Part shown: piece after piece, positions 34,662 to 46,655 of the stretch
How the letters are laid out: each line of letters begins with the position of its first letter
Numbering within the stretch: the stretch's first letter is position 1
Assembly (NCBI GenBank): GCA_028023455.1
Contig: JAQFVV010000253.1
Coordinates: forward strand, 874,469-938,468
Direction of reading: 5' to 3'
DNA length: 64,000 nt
Source: Epiperipatus broadwayi
Lineage: Eukaryota; Onychophora; Udeonychophora; Euonychophora; Peripatidae
Notes under the pieces: generated by a model
What the model saw: only the letters and a program-made list of their open reading frames with translations
The model's database searches: none
Told to the model about the DNA's origin: nothing
Program-made: the position numbers and the translations under genes

Positions 34662-36075
34662 CAGAGGCGGATCAAGCCAAGTGGGGGTCCCAAGAGGTAA
34701 AAACTTCGGGACCCTCAAACTCAAGTTAGAAAAAAAAATTTCAAAAAAGCTTTCATTAAGTTATTAACAAAAAAGAAAAGTAATCAAAAATTTCATGCCA
34801 TAGCACATTAAATGAATTTATTAAAAAACATATTTTTACATGAATTTCCATCTTGCTTTATTTCTTGCAAATGGGTCAATTATTTTTGCATTGTCAATTC
34901 GGCTTTAAATTTCCTGCTATATATACAGAATAGTACTCCTTAAATAATTTTTTGCATGTTTTAAAACAGAAAACGATCTTTCATCTGGTGCATTAGATAA
35001 ATGAATTGTGTAAAAAAAATTCAATAATATTTCACCATTCAGAAAGGTGCAAGACATTTCTTTGGCGGCTCGATACATGTCTGGTGTGTTTTTTATGGTG
35101 TCCTTTTTGTAAATATCCTTAAACTTTTTTTTATCTCGTTCTTTTTTCTTCTATTGATAAATTCCAGTCAAAAAATAATCAAAAAGGCTTTAAAACAACT
35201 TCATACATCTGAGTTCTTCGAGATAGTTCTACCTTGGAGTTATCACATATGATATAAAATGAATTGAGTGTGAAATTTCCCCTTATTATAAATTCACGTC
35301 GACTTTTTTTTATTTTCATTAAAAAACATTTTTTCACTTTTGTTGTCTGTGTATTTGTCCATCTTTCACATTAAATGATGGCCCTGATAAATCAGTTGCC
35401 TCTTTTTAAACTTTTTCAAATTATTGATAAAATTTTCTAATGACTAGGATAGGTCCTTTCAATAGTTCGCACTCCACTGATTACAGTGATTTACTAGTAC
35501 CATTTATTCTTTGTAAAATAGTATTCCAACTTACTATCATTAGGGCGGTTTTATATTTGTCCATTTTCTTTAGAAGTGAAGTAGCCTTCACTACAGTAAC
35601 TTTTTTTTCCTCTTCTGAATTACAAATTTTGGTTAAAGCCTCTTTTACATGAGTGAAAACAAGTTTTATAGCTAATACAGCATCTGCTCTTGCTGACCAT
35701 CTTGTATTAGAAACTTTTTATTTGACGGAATGTTTAAGCATTTTTAGATTTCTGGATAAAATGTTCTGGCGATGGGTTGACACAGAAAAAATGTGAATAA
35801 ATTCTGCACAAACATAAAATACTCTTATGCAGCGCTACAACTTTCTGCAGCGAAATTTCTAATTAAATTTAAGGAATGACTAGCACACGAAATAAAAACT
35901 GCACTTTGGGCTATGTTCTTTAACACGTGCTTGCAAACCTGCATACTTTTATGACATATTAGAAGCATTATCAAATGATTGTCCTCGACAGTTTTTAATA
36001 TTCACTCCTAATTTTATTAAAGTTTGCACAACTTCTTGTTCCAAATATGAAGATGTGTGTTTATTTACATAAAGT
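34662..36075 (-). pseudogene. hAT transposase, ZMYM/ZNF862-like, decayed
   Basis: Minus-strand reading shows three landmarks in order. Near 35992-35953, NCRGQSFDNASNMS matches the R-G-Q-x-x-D-x-A-x-x-M-S block of this hAT group, followed by KYAGLQARVKEHSP and HSLNLI. Near 35715-35680, NTRWSARADA is the next conserved block. Near 34995-34970, NAPDERSFSVLKHAKNYLRS is the hATC dimerisation domain. Stops and frameshifts lie between. The transposon end at 34662 begins CAGAGGCGGATC, the usual terminal sequence of this group. The N-terminal half and the other end are missing, so the copy is truncated. The transposase would cut and paste the element; this one is dead. Confidence 0.85.
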
Positions 36076-36223
36076 TAAATTTCTTATTTTTATTTAAATT
36101 TATGTAAATGTTGTTAGGAGGCCACTTTTTAGATAAAGGAATAGTGGTTTTTTTTTTTTTATAAGGCATTTGTCTTTGCCCATAGTCTATGCCTCTCCAA
36201 TCCTTCCCTTTCCATCATCCCTC
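36076..36223. other. Junction sequence
   Basis: T-rich stretch between the truncated hAT copy and the next fragment; no inverted hAT end is visible here. Confidence 0.4.
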
Positions 36224-36930
36224 TCACACACACAACATCTGATTTGAAGAGAACAAATTCTTGACTGACTGCAGCTTATGCTCCAAAAATATTGAAGAGT
36301 ATTTGTTATAGTTTTTTTCGTTATACAAATAGTTGTGCTGGCCAGTCCCATGGACAAGCTTGCTCTTACTTCCCCTTAATATGTGACAAGTAATTAAGTA
36401 TTTTACACTCAATTTCACAGACCATCTGGTAGCAGCCTCTTTAACCAGTTTATCTTTGGAATTATTCAATATTTTAACGAGGGACATATCCAGAAACTTA
36501 TATTTTCCTCTACGTTTCTTGGTTTCTGAGTTATTCTTGGCATATATGGGAGGCTAGTCTATTTGTCTCATTGGAGCCAGGTTGTACTGAGTTCATTATT
36601 TTGTTGTAGTATTTTTCTGTTGTGGAATTAATTTTCTTGAGGTTATACCCCATGTCTTTTAAATATTTTGTGAATGCATCTATATAGTTTCTCTGATCAG
36701 ATTCAAATTTACCTAGTTTTAAATTTCTGTAGAGAAAACCTTTAAGATCTGCATGGCTATGTGCCATGGGGGTTATAGATTTAGGATGTATGGTTCCTCT
36801 GACATTTATGGCTTTTAGAGCCATTTTGTAGTTCAAAATATTATTCTGATTTTGCACTTCTATATGCAGAAATTTTATATTTAGGTTTTCATCTTCTTTT
36901 AGTACTGATTTCCAGAGGAGATTGAATCGT
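36224..36930 (-). pseudogene. Retroelement fragment, probably PLE reverse transcriptase end
   Basis: A minus-strand reading from about 36905 gives NIKFLHIEVQNQNN, then a frame (36857-36531) with GTIHPKSITPMAHSHADLKG and YLKDMGYNLKKI. This order (I-x-F-L-D-x-x-I, then a serine-proline-histidine block, then a G-Y about 40 residues on) is the pattern after the palm domain of Penelope-like reverse transcriptases, also seen at 42560. A second frame (36487-36224, 87 codons) continues with TRWSVKLSVKYLITCHILRG, which I do not recognise. No GIY-YIG box is visible. PLE is the best guess but rests on motif order alone. Confidence 0.4.
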
Positions 36931-37470
36931 ATTCCAAGATCGGAAGAGCCAAAGACACAACTAATCTGAAGTTGATTGAGATCACTAATCTATTTTAAGA
37001 TGTAAAGATAAATGGATTCATTCCTATGCAAGCAAAATATGAAAATCTCATTGGAAAATTGAAGAAACTATAAAAAAATTGGATAAAAAAATTCGAAATT
37101 CCAATTTTTTAATAAACACTATGGAATATTTTTTCATATAATACTCATTTCATTATTTCACACAATGAAACAAAGCTATTTATATTCAATTGAAAAAGAC
37201 TGCAATCATTTATAAAATTCATATATTTATCAATTTTGAAATTATCTGTACAGCAAAGAAAATATAAAAGGTTAACATAATTATAATTATTAGCATAAAC
37301 ATTAAATAATAATTTTTCATAAGTACTACTTGACACACTCCCAAATCATAAGAACACAATGGAAAAATATTTCATAAAACTTCCCATAAACATGCCTATT
37401 CTTAATGTAGGAGTCTAACATAGTTTTAAACTTTCAGAAAAATCAATATAAAGCAATTTAATAAAAAGAA
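36931..37470. other. No gene recognised
   Basis: AT-rich sequence; a 63-codon minus-strand frame (37145-37336) has no recognisable motif. Confidence 0.45.
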
Positions 37471-37735
37471 AATAAAGCAGGGGAAATAAATTGATGAAAT
37501 AAAGTCTGGTATTGAGACAATAAGGTTTTAAGATTTGCAGATTAGGGGTAATAATAATATAGTTGAAGTGTTAGGTCCATAGAGTTCTTGCTTACTGAGG
37601 TAGATTATAGCATAACAGTTAGTTATATAAAGTAGGAATTATGTCTAATGTTTGGACTCTAGATAATCCTGGATAATGCAAAGATATATCCTTTAATTTC
37701 CAGACACTACATTTAATAATAATTAGAAGTTTATA
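37471..37735. repeat. Dispersed repeat Z
   Basis: The first part (37471-37573) is repeated at 38961-39068 (AAATAAATTRATGAAATAAA and following). The second part (37580-37710) is repeated at 42418-42550, sharing AGCATAACAGTTAGTTATAT and TGTTTGGACT. The copy at 42 kb directly precedes a PLE remnant, so part Z2 may belong to a retroelement. Confidence 0.7.
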
Positions 37736-38960
37736 GTTTGCCAGTACATTATTGGTTCTATATAGCCAGAGAAATATAAGGATCAGCTGTTTAAGCATTA
37801 TTTGCTAAGTTTGGAATTGATTAAATAATTATCCTGGTCTCTAGTAGACCCATTTCAAATCCAGTCACAAGGTTGACTTGATTATTTTGTTGTTGATCAT
37901 TCATGATAATGAATGATTGTTATTCTTTTCTGTAATGCTGGTTGAACTTATAATTAGTTCTCTGCTGATCTCTCATGCTCATTATATTCATTATCATTTC
38001 TTTTATATTTAATGTTATATTTTGTTTATTTGGGGGTGATGATGGTTTCCCATCTTGTCATAATCCATCTCTAATGTGGTGCAAGATTACAAATAGTAAC
38101 CCAGTTATAAGACCTTGTAATCCCAGATTTTCACTTATTAACCCCCTATTTTCTGTACTGTTATTCAACTGTGAGCCGTATGTTGATCAGATTTTGATGG
38201 CCAGTGACCAGATAACTTGAATTTCAAAAATATACCTGGAAAAACAATTCTGTACTTTGATGGTAGAATTAATTTAAAACATATCACTATAAAATGTGAC
38301 AAGATTATAGAGGTTGAATGTTATAATTTGATTATAGATTATAAAACAGTAGTATTAATATTTAAGAAGTTCTTATTTAAAGTTGAACAAAAAATCAAAG
38401 CATGATTTTGGTGATTGAATTGAGTTTTTTGATTGTTGATGTTTGTTTAGCTATAGAGGATTTTGTCCTTGGCTAATGTTTTCATGAAGCTCTGTGGAGT
38501 GTTCTACCTCAGGCACAGCTCCAACTTATTTTTTTCATATTTTTATTGTTTATCATGATTCAATTAATGTAGCTCTGCCAACCTCTAAGTATCCAAAAAA
38601 AGAACAAGGTATAGTTCTGTATTATCCAGCCCCTAAGACTTAAAGGAGCAGAACTTTGCAAAGATTGTTCCATTTTTGTTTTTATTGTGGATTTATGTAG
38701 CTTATACTGTCTAAATTAAAATAGACCTTTGGATGTTCATGCTGCATTGTGTACTTATAGTCCAGTGTCTGGATTCTGTATGTATCCCAGGATTGTAAGT
38801 CACTGTGCATTCTTTTGCTGTCAGATTTTCACCAGATCTCTAAGAAAGGTTTTGACAAATAGTTCTTGATATGAACTTGTTTTTGTATATGCATATGTAC
38901 TATAATAAAAATATTATGGAAATAGAAATTAATCACAAACACATAAATGGGATATGATTG
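37736..38960. other. No gene recognised
   Basis: Two short plus-strand frames (37975-38220 and 38217-38405) abut, but neither shows a motif. Composition is slightly less AT-rich at 38440-38830. Confidence 0.4.
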
Positions 38961-39068
38961 GAGAATAAAGCAGGAGAAATAAATTAATGAAATAAAACAT
39001 ATTGAGACAATAAGATTTAAAGAAAAACAGATTAGTAGTAATGATAATATAGTTGTAGTGTTAGACAA
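38961..39068. repeat. Dispersed repeat Z, second copy of part 1
   Basis: Direct-orientation copy of 37471-37573, diverged. Confidence 0.65.
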
Positions 39069-39529
39069 TATGAAATGTGGTTTCATGGAAAAGCAGATGT
39101 TAAGTTTAATTTATGAGATAGTTTTAAAAGTTCATATTTGTAATTCCTGTATAAAAATAATTTAACACAGTTTCTAGAAGATTAAAAGTAATTTATATAA
39201 ACATATATGCTGGCAAGAAGAAAATTGAAAAAGATGGAGGGAGAACATATCATAAAGAAAAGATCAGCAACCAATGGAAGGAACCCAGAGATTTTAAGAT
39301 GCTTCCATGTTATTCTAATTGTTGGAAATGTTTAACAAATGAAAGAACAAAGAGAGGAAGATAAAAAAGAATAGATAAGTGAAAAGTAGAAAAATAACAA
39401 AAACAATGTTAAAAAATTGAAAGTATATATTCTATAAAAAATATATGAAAAAAGTAAGATCAAGTTATAGAGAAAATTAAAAATAATAAAATGAGCCAAA
39501 GTATTCAGGATGTTAATAACAATATAATA

Positions 39530-40250
39530 CAAATATGTGAGAAAAAATTGAATATATTGAAGAAAATGCTATAAGTGAATATAGTATGAATTCTGAAACC
39601 ACTAGTAATGATGTTTATGTTAGTGCTATTGATTATCAGCTAAATAAAAACATAAATGAAGAAAAATTTGACAAACAAAAAGTGTAAAGTGATACAAAAT
39701 GTCATGATGGAAAAGAGTTTAATGAATTCTTTAGTGAAATAAATAAAAATGTAGATGATGAAAATAATGTAAATGAAGATCAAATGATAAATGCATTAAA
39801 ACAATGACTAAAATACTAAAAATGAATAAAAATCTATGGATATGATAAACCAAAAGATTGAAGAATGCAAATAAAAAACAGAAATGACACTTCAAAAAGT
39901 ACAGTAAGTAATAAAGAAGTAGAAGATCAAGTCTCACCAGAGACATAGACAATAGATATACTAGAGAGACCTACACTCATAATTTTTTCAAGGTCAGATA
40001 TTTCATTTAAAAGTACTAAATGTTGGTTCTTTTAAAATAAAATTTGTTATTCATAGATTGGATGATTTTGTATATTGACAAAAAATGTATTGAGCTGATA
40101 ATGGAATTACTAAGGCAACAACTTATGAAAAATTATAAAGAGGAGATTTTGGCTCTCCTAATACTCAATATAAATGATTCTCAAAAATGGAATAAAAATA
40201 GTATAAAGAACAGAGTTGATGGAAGAAAGAATAAATATAATCCAAGGTAG
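39530..40250 (+). pseudogene. Possible decayed ORF, acidic/asparagine-rich
   Basis: Plus-strand reading in one frame between stops gives KIEYIEENAISEYSMNSETT, then a region rich in N, E and D (FSEINKNVDDENNVNEDQM) and further short pieces to the 68-codon frame at 40044-40250. The purine-rich strand and acidic composition differ from the surrounding AT noise, and could mark a decayed element-encoded protein such as a gag or ORF1. No domain is recognisable, so this may also be chance. Confidence 0.2.
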
Positions 40251-42417
40251 GAGGCATGGATGAGAAAAAAGATTAATAACAGTCCAGAAAAAATCTTAAC
40301 AGGTCACCACCCATTTCACTATAGCTAGAGTAAAAAAAACTACTCGAGTATCTTAGCTTATTGAGTGTAACTAATCTTAAATTTTCTTTTTATTGTGAAA
40401 TAAAATTGTCTCAATCAAACTAAAATATCAAGAAAGTGTTCAAATAATTTCATTTCTTATTATTAACCAGGGTAATGTAAACATTTGGCTACATAGTCTG
40501 AATTAAAAATAATTAGATAATTGGAAACATGATCCTCAGGTTTAATTTAGATTTGTGTAATTAATGGAGAAAAATAATATTTATTTAATTGAATATTTTA
40601 CTTCTATTCCCACATGATAGTAGGAAGAGACAATTTTTTTAAACTTGTTTTTAGTCATAATATGCATATCACAATATGTATTATAAATTGTAAATGTTAG
40701 TAGAAGAGAGAGAAAATTATAAAATCAGATAATTTCTTTTGTTCTCTGTCTTCAATAATTTTATTTAATTACCAATTGTTTTTAATTTTTTTAATTAAAA
40801 TTTTAAAAATTTTCTAAGAAAAAATAATTTTGTCTTTTTTATAAATTATTTAATAAATATTAATTTTAACCTTAAAAGAGAGAAGTTTTATTTTTAGTAG
40901 TATTTTTTAAAAAAAAAAAATATGATTTTAATACTTTTGATAAACTTTATTATAACTTAGAGTTGCTTTTTCTCCTTTTTTCTTTATCTTTCTTCAATGC
41001 AAATAATTTAATTAGTATATTTTGTTTTTCTTTTGGAAAGAATTTTTTTCATGGTGTTAATTTAAGTTCTTGACTTGTTTTCAATGTCAAAATTTAAGGA
41101 TGGAAATAGGTAAACAATTGTTTTGGTAAAATTTTATCTAATTGTTTGTTATTTGTAATTACTTGTAGGCAAGATTATTTTAGATAAAAAATAATAGTGG
41201 TGTAAATAAATCAAAAGACAAGTGCCTGGTAAGAAGAAATTATTCCTAACTTTGCTGTTGAACTAATCCAGTTGCTAAAAAAAAAATGAAGCAGAAGTCT
41301 TAACTAAGCTGTTACATAGTACAGCAGAAGTTTTAAACATGTTTTTAGCATATTATAAATTTAGTCATAAAATTGTTTTCTACAATGAAAACCATGTGCT
41401 AAATAGAGCTAAAATCTAGACATCATCTTCTTCCATATAACTGATAACTTCATTGCAATGAAATGTAGAGAAATAGAAATTATCCTCTAAAGTAATATGC
41501 AACTTTGTCTTCAACCAAAAGCATGAATCTCTGTATGTTATTGTCATCTGAAAATTTTAGTGAAAAGAAATGGATAAACTTTGTTCTTGGCTAATCTTGA
41601 AATGCAGCATATCAGGGAAAGAATAAATTAATTATATTCATATGTAGATGCCCTCACAGAAAAACATTCAACTTGGGAATTATAACTCGAAAGGACTCCA
41701 CAGAAGAATCAAACCATGGTTAAAGATATTTTTGTGTGCAAATTCTATTTTTGTTAATAGTAAAAAAAAAGATTACATAAAAGTAATAATCTTTTGTAAG
41801 AATTGATAATTTTAAATATTTTTATTAATGTTTTCAAATTGTGAAACATATTTTTTTAATCTATTCAATTTTCTCTAAAATTATGAAAGAGGTTTTTTTA
41901 AGAAAAAAATAAGTATTTTTTAATTTAAATTTAATTTTTCAAACATGTTTTTTTCTTTTTATTTATTTTTTTCTCATAAAACTTAACAAAAGATTAAACT
42001 AAGTCAAATATTGTTATCTTTGATTTTGAAAATCTTGCTTTTCCAACTCTTAGTTATTATAAATAATATAATAAATTAATTTAATGAATAAAAATTTACT
42101 GGTTAATATAATTTTTATGAAACTATAGTTTTTTGATGAAATGAATATTTAAAATTTCACACTATCAGGTCGATTTCTTTTATTTATTGTTAATCAATTA
42201 GTTATTAAATAATTGTTTTAAAATATTGTTTAATCTTTATTCCTTCCAACTAATGTTACATGAATTGGCAGTGTTTGACTTGAATTCAAGACAGCTTAGT
42301 GTTCTAGGATTTGTTTAAATTATCCCAATAAAACTATTTATCTATAGTAAAGTATACCTATGAATTATTTAAAGAAATTTAGAATAAACTGGTTTATTTA
42401 TATATCTTTTACAGTAA
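40251..42417. other. No gene recognised
   Basis: AT-rich sequence with many T and A runs; no repeat family or motif identified. Confidence 0.5.
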
Positions 42418-42554
42418 TAGTCTATAGAGTTTTTGAGCTATATTACAGCATAACAGTTAGTTATATAAAGTAGTGCTTATGTCTAGTGTTTGGACTTTAG
42501 ATAACCCTGAATAACACAAAGGTATATTCTTTAAAGTTCAGGTACTATTGAGAA

Positions 42555-43480
42555 TGAACAAAATGGAAAAATAAGATTTTTGGATTTACCAATATTTAGA
42601 GATGCTATTTATTTAAATTATAAATTAATTTTAAACCTATTAAAAATAGAGAATATATTCATTTTAAATCATGTGTTCCAATGATACATAAAATGGCAAG
42701 ATCTGAAATCGTTTTTGCATCGCAATGATAAATTATGTAAATATAAGAGTGATAAAATTTTAAATATTGAACTCTTTGCTAATGAACTTTTAAAGGTTGG
42801 TTATGATAAAAACCAAATTTTGCATACAGTAAATTCATTTAATAATAAGAGAAGGGTTTGCAATGTTACCTTAGATAATAACAAATAGATATCTATGCCA
42901 TTTGTAAATAACATGCAATCTAAATTAATTAAGAATATATTTAAAGACAAGTATAATATTTCATTTTGTGTTCCTCCAAATGTTAATTGATTCATTAATA
43001 ATTCTAAGAGTATAATTCCTAAATTGCAAAGAAGTAATATAATTTATGAGATTTCATGTGAATGTCAAAAATTATATATCAGTGAATCAAGATTTTCTAT
43101 GGAAAAAAGATTGAAGGAGCATCAATTATTATATAATCGGATTAAAAATAAGTGTAAATAGTTAATTTAATACAGCTTCAGTATTCTTTGACCATGAAAA
43201 AGTTTGTAATCATAGGTTTACATTTAATATTAATGAAATAAAAATATTCTTGGCAGAAAGGAATCATAAAAAGAGGAAAACTAAAGAGGCAATTTTAATA
43301 GATAAATATAAAGATAATATTATTAATAGGCAAGTTGCAAATATGGCCATACACAGCTTATGAAAATTTATGTTACATTAAAATAAAAAAAATTTGAAAT
43401 TCAGTTAGAGCTGACAAGGATTACTACTGAATTGAAAGCACTACTAAAGAATTTAAAATATAATATTTATAATATTTTTA
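42555..43480 (+). pseudogene. PLE reverse transcriptase end plus GIY-YIG endonuclease
   Basis: Plus-strand reading from 42573 shows IRFLDLPIFRD (the F-L-D block after the reverse transcriptase palm), a linker with ELLKVGYDKNQILHTV and MPFVNNMQSKLIKNIFKDKY, then IPKLQRSNIIYEISCECQKL (43012-43071), followed by YISES and MEKRLKEHQLLYNRI. This is the order seen in EN-bearing Penelope-like elements, with the cysteine pair before the Y-I-G-E box. The glycine and glutamate context has changed (Y-I-S-E). Frameshifts follow near 43155. The 3' part matches the inverted dimer at 6010-6858, so these are the same family. The palm domain itself is absent. Non-functional. Confidence 0.75.
43411..43437 (+). 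other. Hammerhead-like motif, PLE 3' flank
   Basis: CTGACAA, then a diverged hairpin, then GAAA, in the same position downstream of the GIY-YIG gene end as in the two arms of the dimer at 6 kb (6108-6082 minus; 6760-6786 plus). In those copies the sequence is CTGAYGA plus G, a perfect 6-bp stem GATTAC/GTAATY, then GAAA. Confidence 0.35.
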
Positions 43481-43488
43481 TAAAGGGC

Positions 43489-43492
<4 letters not shown>

Positions 43493-43540
<48 letters not shown>

Positions 43541-43569
43541 TGATATATATATATATATATATATATATC
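43493..43569. repeat. (AT)n microsatellite
   Basis: Alternating AT with one interruption, at the 3' side of the PLE remnant. Confidence 0.95.
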
Positions 43570-43699
43570 ACAGCTGCATGTCAACTTCTGAAAATTATCT
43601 TATGCTCAACCATTTTCCAAGAAAATAAGGTCTGAATTTGCAATCTATATTTATCTAATAAAGTTATAAATAGTTATTTATATAGCACTGACTACATAT

Positions 43700-44056
43700 A
43701 TAATAAAGAGAAAGGGAATAAAACCTTCAGTCATGAGTTCTTATACAAATTTACATGCAGTTGTGCACTTGCCCATGAGCTCAGTTTAGAGCGTATTATC
43801 ATGTAAGCCAATACTCTAACTCTCTCCTATTATAGAATGAAAAAGTTTATATAATTCATTTGTTAATTTATAATTCAAGCACACATTTTAAAGCCCTAAT
43901 TTAGCACAGTAAGCAATATGTTGACTTATATAACGATAAGCTCTAAATTTAAGTGGACCACGTGTTTTTTTTTTTTTAAACTGAGCTCATGGGCGAATGC
44001 ATGTAAATTTGTGAAAGGGTGCATGACCAAAGGTTTTATTTTCCTTCTTTTTATTA
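43700..44056. mobile_element. Terminal-inverted-repeat element, about 357 bp
   Basis: Arms of about 85 bases (43700-43786 and 43974-44056) are imperfect reverse complements; the inner arm ends share AAACTGAGCTCATGGGC. About 190 bases lie between them without a reading frame. Outside the arms the words TAATAAAGTTAT occur on both sides (about 43662 and 44059), possibly part of a duplicated flank. A non-autonomous DNA transposon is likely; the superfamily is not identified. Confidence 0.65.
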
Positions 44057-44723
44057 TTTAATAAAGTTATTTAATTTTATAATTATTTATCGGCTCTATT
44101 TTATATCCAATCATCATTTCATTAACTCAAATATATTAGTTCGCTAACTTTAATCCTTTTAGTATCAATATTTACTATTCTTATGTTGTTAAATAAATAC
44201 TATCAGTATAAAAGACTAATTTAGTATATTTGCCAATTTAGTAAAATAAAATGGGGTCAAATAGGCAATATATTAAAAAAGAAAATGTGACTGTTGTCAA
44301 AAGATCAATAATTTATTCAAAATAATAATGTGAGAAAATATTAACAAATATATAAATAGTATAAGAAAAGATAAAATGGAATGACTTTACTTTGTTCTAT
44401 AACTAATGATCTTTTATATAAATAATGTTTGGTGTAGTTGTAGAATGAAGATTCTAGAGTCAAATGCTCATTGATCTGGAGCCAACTCTATCATCTCCTG
44501 GGCAATAAAACTTCTGACTAATAAAACCATTTTCTTATTTTTGCATATATATAAATTAAAAATTTTAGTGACCAAAATTCAGGCAATTATTACAGAAATT
44601 CAGTCCGTTTAAGATTATTTTAATATCTTTATACAATAAAACTAATATCTTAGAATTACTTTTTTTTTTTAAACGCAAAAATATTTACGTATTTATTTAC
44701 CATGAAGTTTACTATGTAATAAA
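44057..44723. other. No gene recognised
   Basis: AT-rich unique sequence. Confidence 0.5.
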
Positions 44724-45204
44724 TAATTAGAGGGTGTTTGAACTCAGACTTTCAATCAAGTCATCCATTCCATTTTATACAACTGATACACATGACCACA
44801 TACATGTGATAAAGATGAATGATCTCCAATATATGTATTTCATGCTGAAACAGGACTCTACTTTTGGTCTACATCATGTTCTTCCACACATATATTAATC
44901 AGTGCTCGTTTTATTTAAGATATCAAATCCTTAAACTGTAATAGATACGCTTCAATCTTCTCTACTCTCCAATTTTACAGCCATTCATATCTTTGAAAAT
45001 TTGATGATGGTATGTTCAAACCCCTTATTTTGCCTATTTTGTTTCATATTCATGTTGCCTGTAAGTCATTCTGACTTCTCATATATAATGCCTTAAGATC
45101 ACTTTAATACACAGAATATGGATGTGGTTAAGTGTATCAGTTGCATGAGATGAAGTGGAAGATTAAAAGTGCTTGAAAGTCTGGATTCAAATCCCCTCTA
45201 ATTA
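44724..45204. mobile_element. Repeat X with inverted tRNA-like ends
   Basis: About 480 bases whose outer ends (TAATTAGAGGG... and ...CCCCTCTAATTA) are inverted repeats of about 75 bases. On the plus strand the right end carries GAAAGTCTGGATTCAAATCC, a B-box-like sequence, and the left end is its inverse (GTTTGAACTCAGACTTTC). The same tRNA-like end forms the palindrome at 30232-30391. The interior matches 10372-10740. The structure resembles a composite of two inverted tRNA-derived sequences around a common core. No protein. Confidence 0.65.
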
Positions 45205-46149
45205 CATCTAGCTTAAGTATATATACTATACTTGTATCTAAATATTATACAATAAATAAAAAATCTTTTGAAAAAAAATTGCTTTATTTACCTGAATTTA
45301 AATGGGCTGTGAGTGTTGGATAGAACCAAGTTTTGCAAGCTTTCATTTTTCATCAGAAAACATCTTAGCTAATGATACATAAATTTAAATATATTTTTAA
45401 TTTATCAAACATTTATTCAGATATATGCAATATAATCAAAATATATGCATACACACACTTAGATATACGTAACAAAATCGTAAATCAAATTTCAAATAAG
45501 TTATAAACAAAAACAAAACAGATGCTAATGACTCGCATCTATGTAAAAAAAGAAATTGACAATTATTTCTATACATATATTTTTTCCAGGATCTGAGAAT
45601 ACCTTCAGATGTTCCTGGAAATATAATATCAGCTCCATTCAATACACAGTTATAGTGACTCTATAATATTTAATATCGAAACGGATTACTGTATTTTATT
45701 CAAAGTTAAAAAAAAGTCAAAAACTCTAGAAAAAAGCTTATACTATGTATTACAACTTATAAATAGTTTGCCCGAAATTGAATCACATAAATTAATATAA
45801 TTTCATTTTACTATTTCTTAGTTGTAATATATATATATATATATTATTTGATTGATATTTAGACATATCAGTCTCGGAAATTTCAGTCTTGTTTGTGCAC
45901 TAGACTGAAGAGATCTTGATCTTCAATAAATTCGTATACACGTTCTATAAGAGTTTTTTATTTTTTTATTCTTGAATAGAATCACCAGTTTCTAATTTAC
46001 ATATTATGTGTATTGAATAAATCTGAATGCTATATTTTCAGGAGTCCTTTGAAAATGTTTTCAGTTATTTTGAAATATATGTACAGTATTAAGATAGTTC
46101 TCTTAGCAATATTTGGGTTTGGTTTATTATCAATGCAACATACACACTT
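45205..46149. other. No gene recognised
   Basis: AT-rich, with an AT run at 45829-45844. A 68-codon minus-strand frame at 45436-45642 has no known motif. Confidence 0.45.
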
Positions 46150-46655
46150 TCAAACTCTTTTACAGCAGTTTTACAAGAAATATTTTGTGGACTAATATAA
46201 GAAACTAAGAGAATAAAAGTAAATGGAGATTATTTAAATCATCTATATTTTGTTGATGATATAGTTGCTTTGGCAAATAATGTTTTAGAGTTTCAGGAAA
46301 TATTGCAAGACTTATTTATAAGATGGAAATAAGAATGTAGAATTAAATGTAAATGTACAAAAGATTAAAATAATGGTCAATGAATTTTCCCAAAAAAAGA
46401 AAATAAGGATTGATACTGATGAATTAAAAGTTAACAACTACAAAAATACTTGGTCAGATTATTATTACAAATTGAAACATAGTGGATGAAATTAATCATA
46501 GAATTCAACTTGGTTGGAGTGCTTTTGTTAGAGTTAACTTAATATTAAAAAAAAGATATGCCTATGTGTTTCAAAAGGAAAGATTTTCAATAAATGTGTG
46601 TTACTAGTTTTTACATAAGGATGTAAAACCTGGATACTGAAACAGTAAGATTTGC
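46150..46655 (+). pseudogene. LINE reverse transcriptase fragment (RTE-like)
   Basis: Plus-strand DNA follows the intact LINE reverse transcriptase segment from the LFTAVLQE block through the catalytic block, here reading LYFVDDIVALANNVLE (V-D-D in place of A-D-D), then IDTDELKVNNY, and on to TLNR-equivalent sequence near 46640. Several frameshifts and stops occur. Same family as 23942-27154 but older; both ends are truncated. Confidence 0.7.

Noticed and set aside
45436-45642. Possible host exon with an acceptor-like AG
   Set aside because: No protein similarity recognised and no partner exon; splice-like words are common in T-rich DNA.
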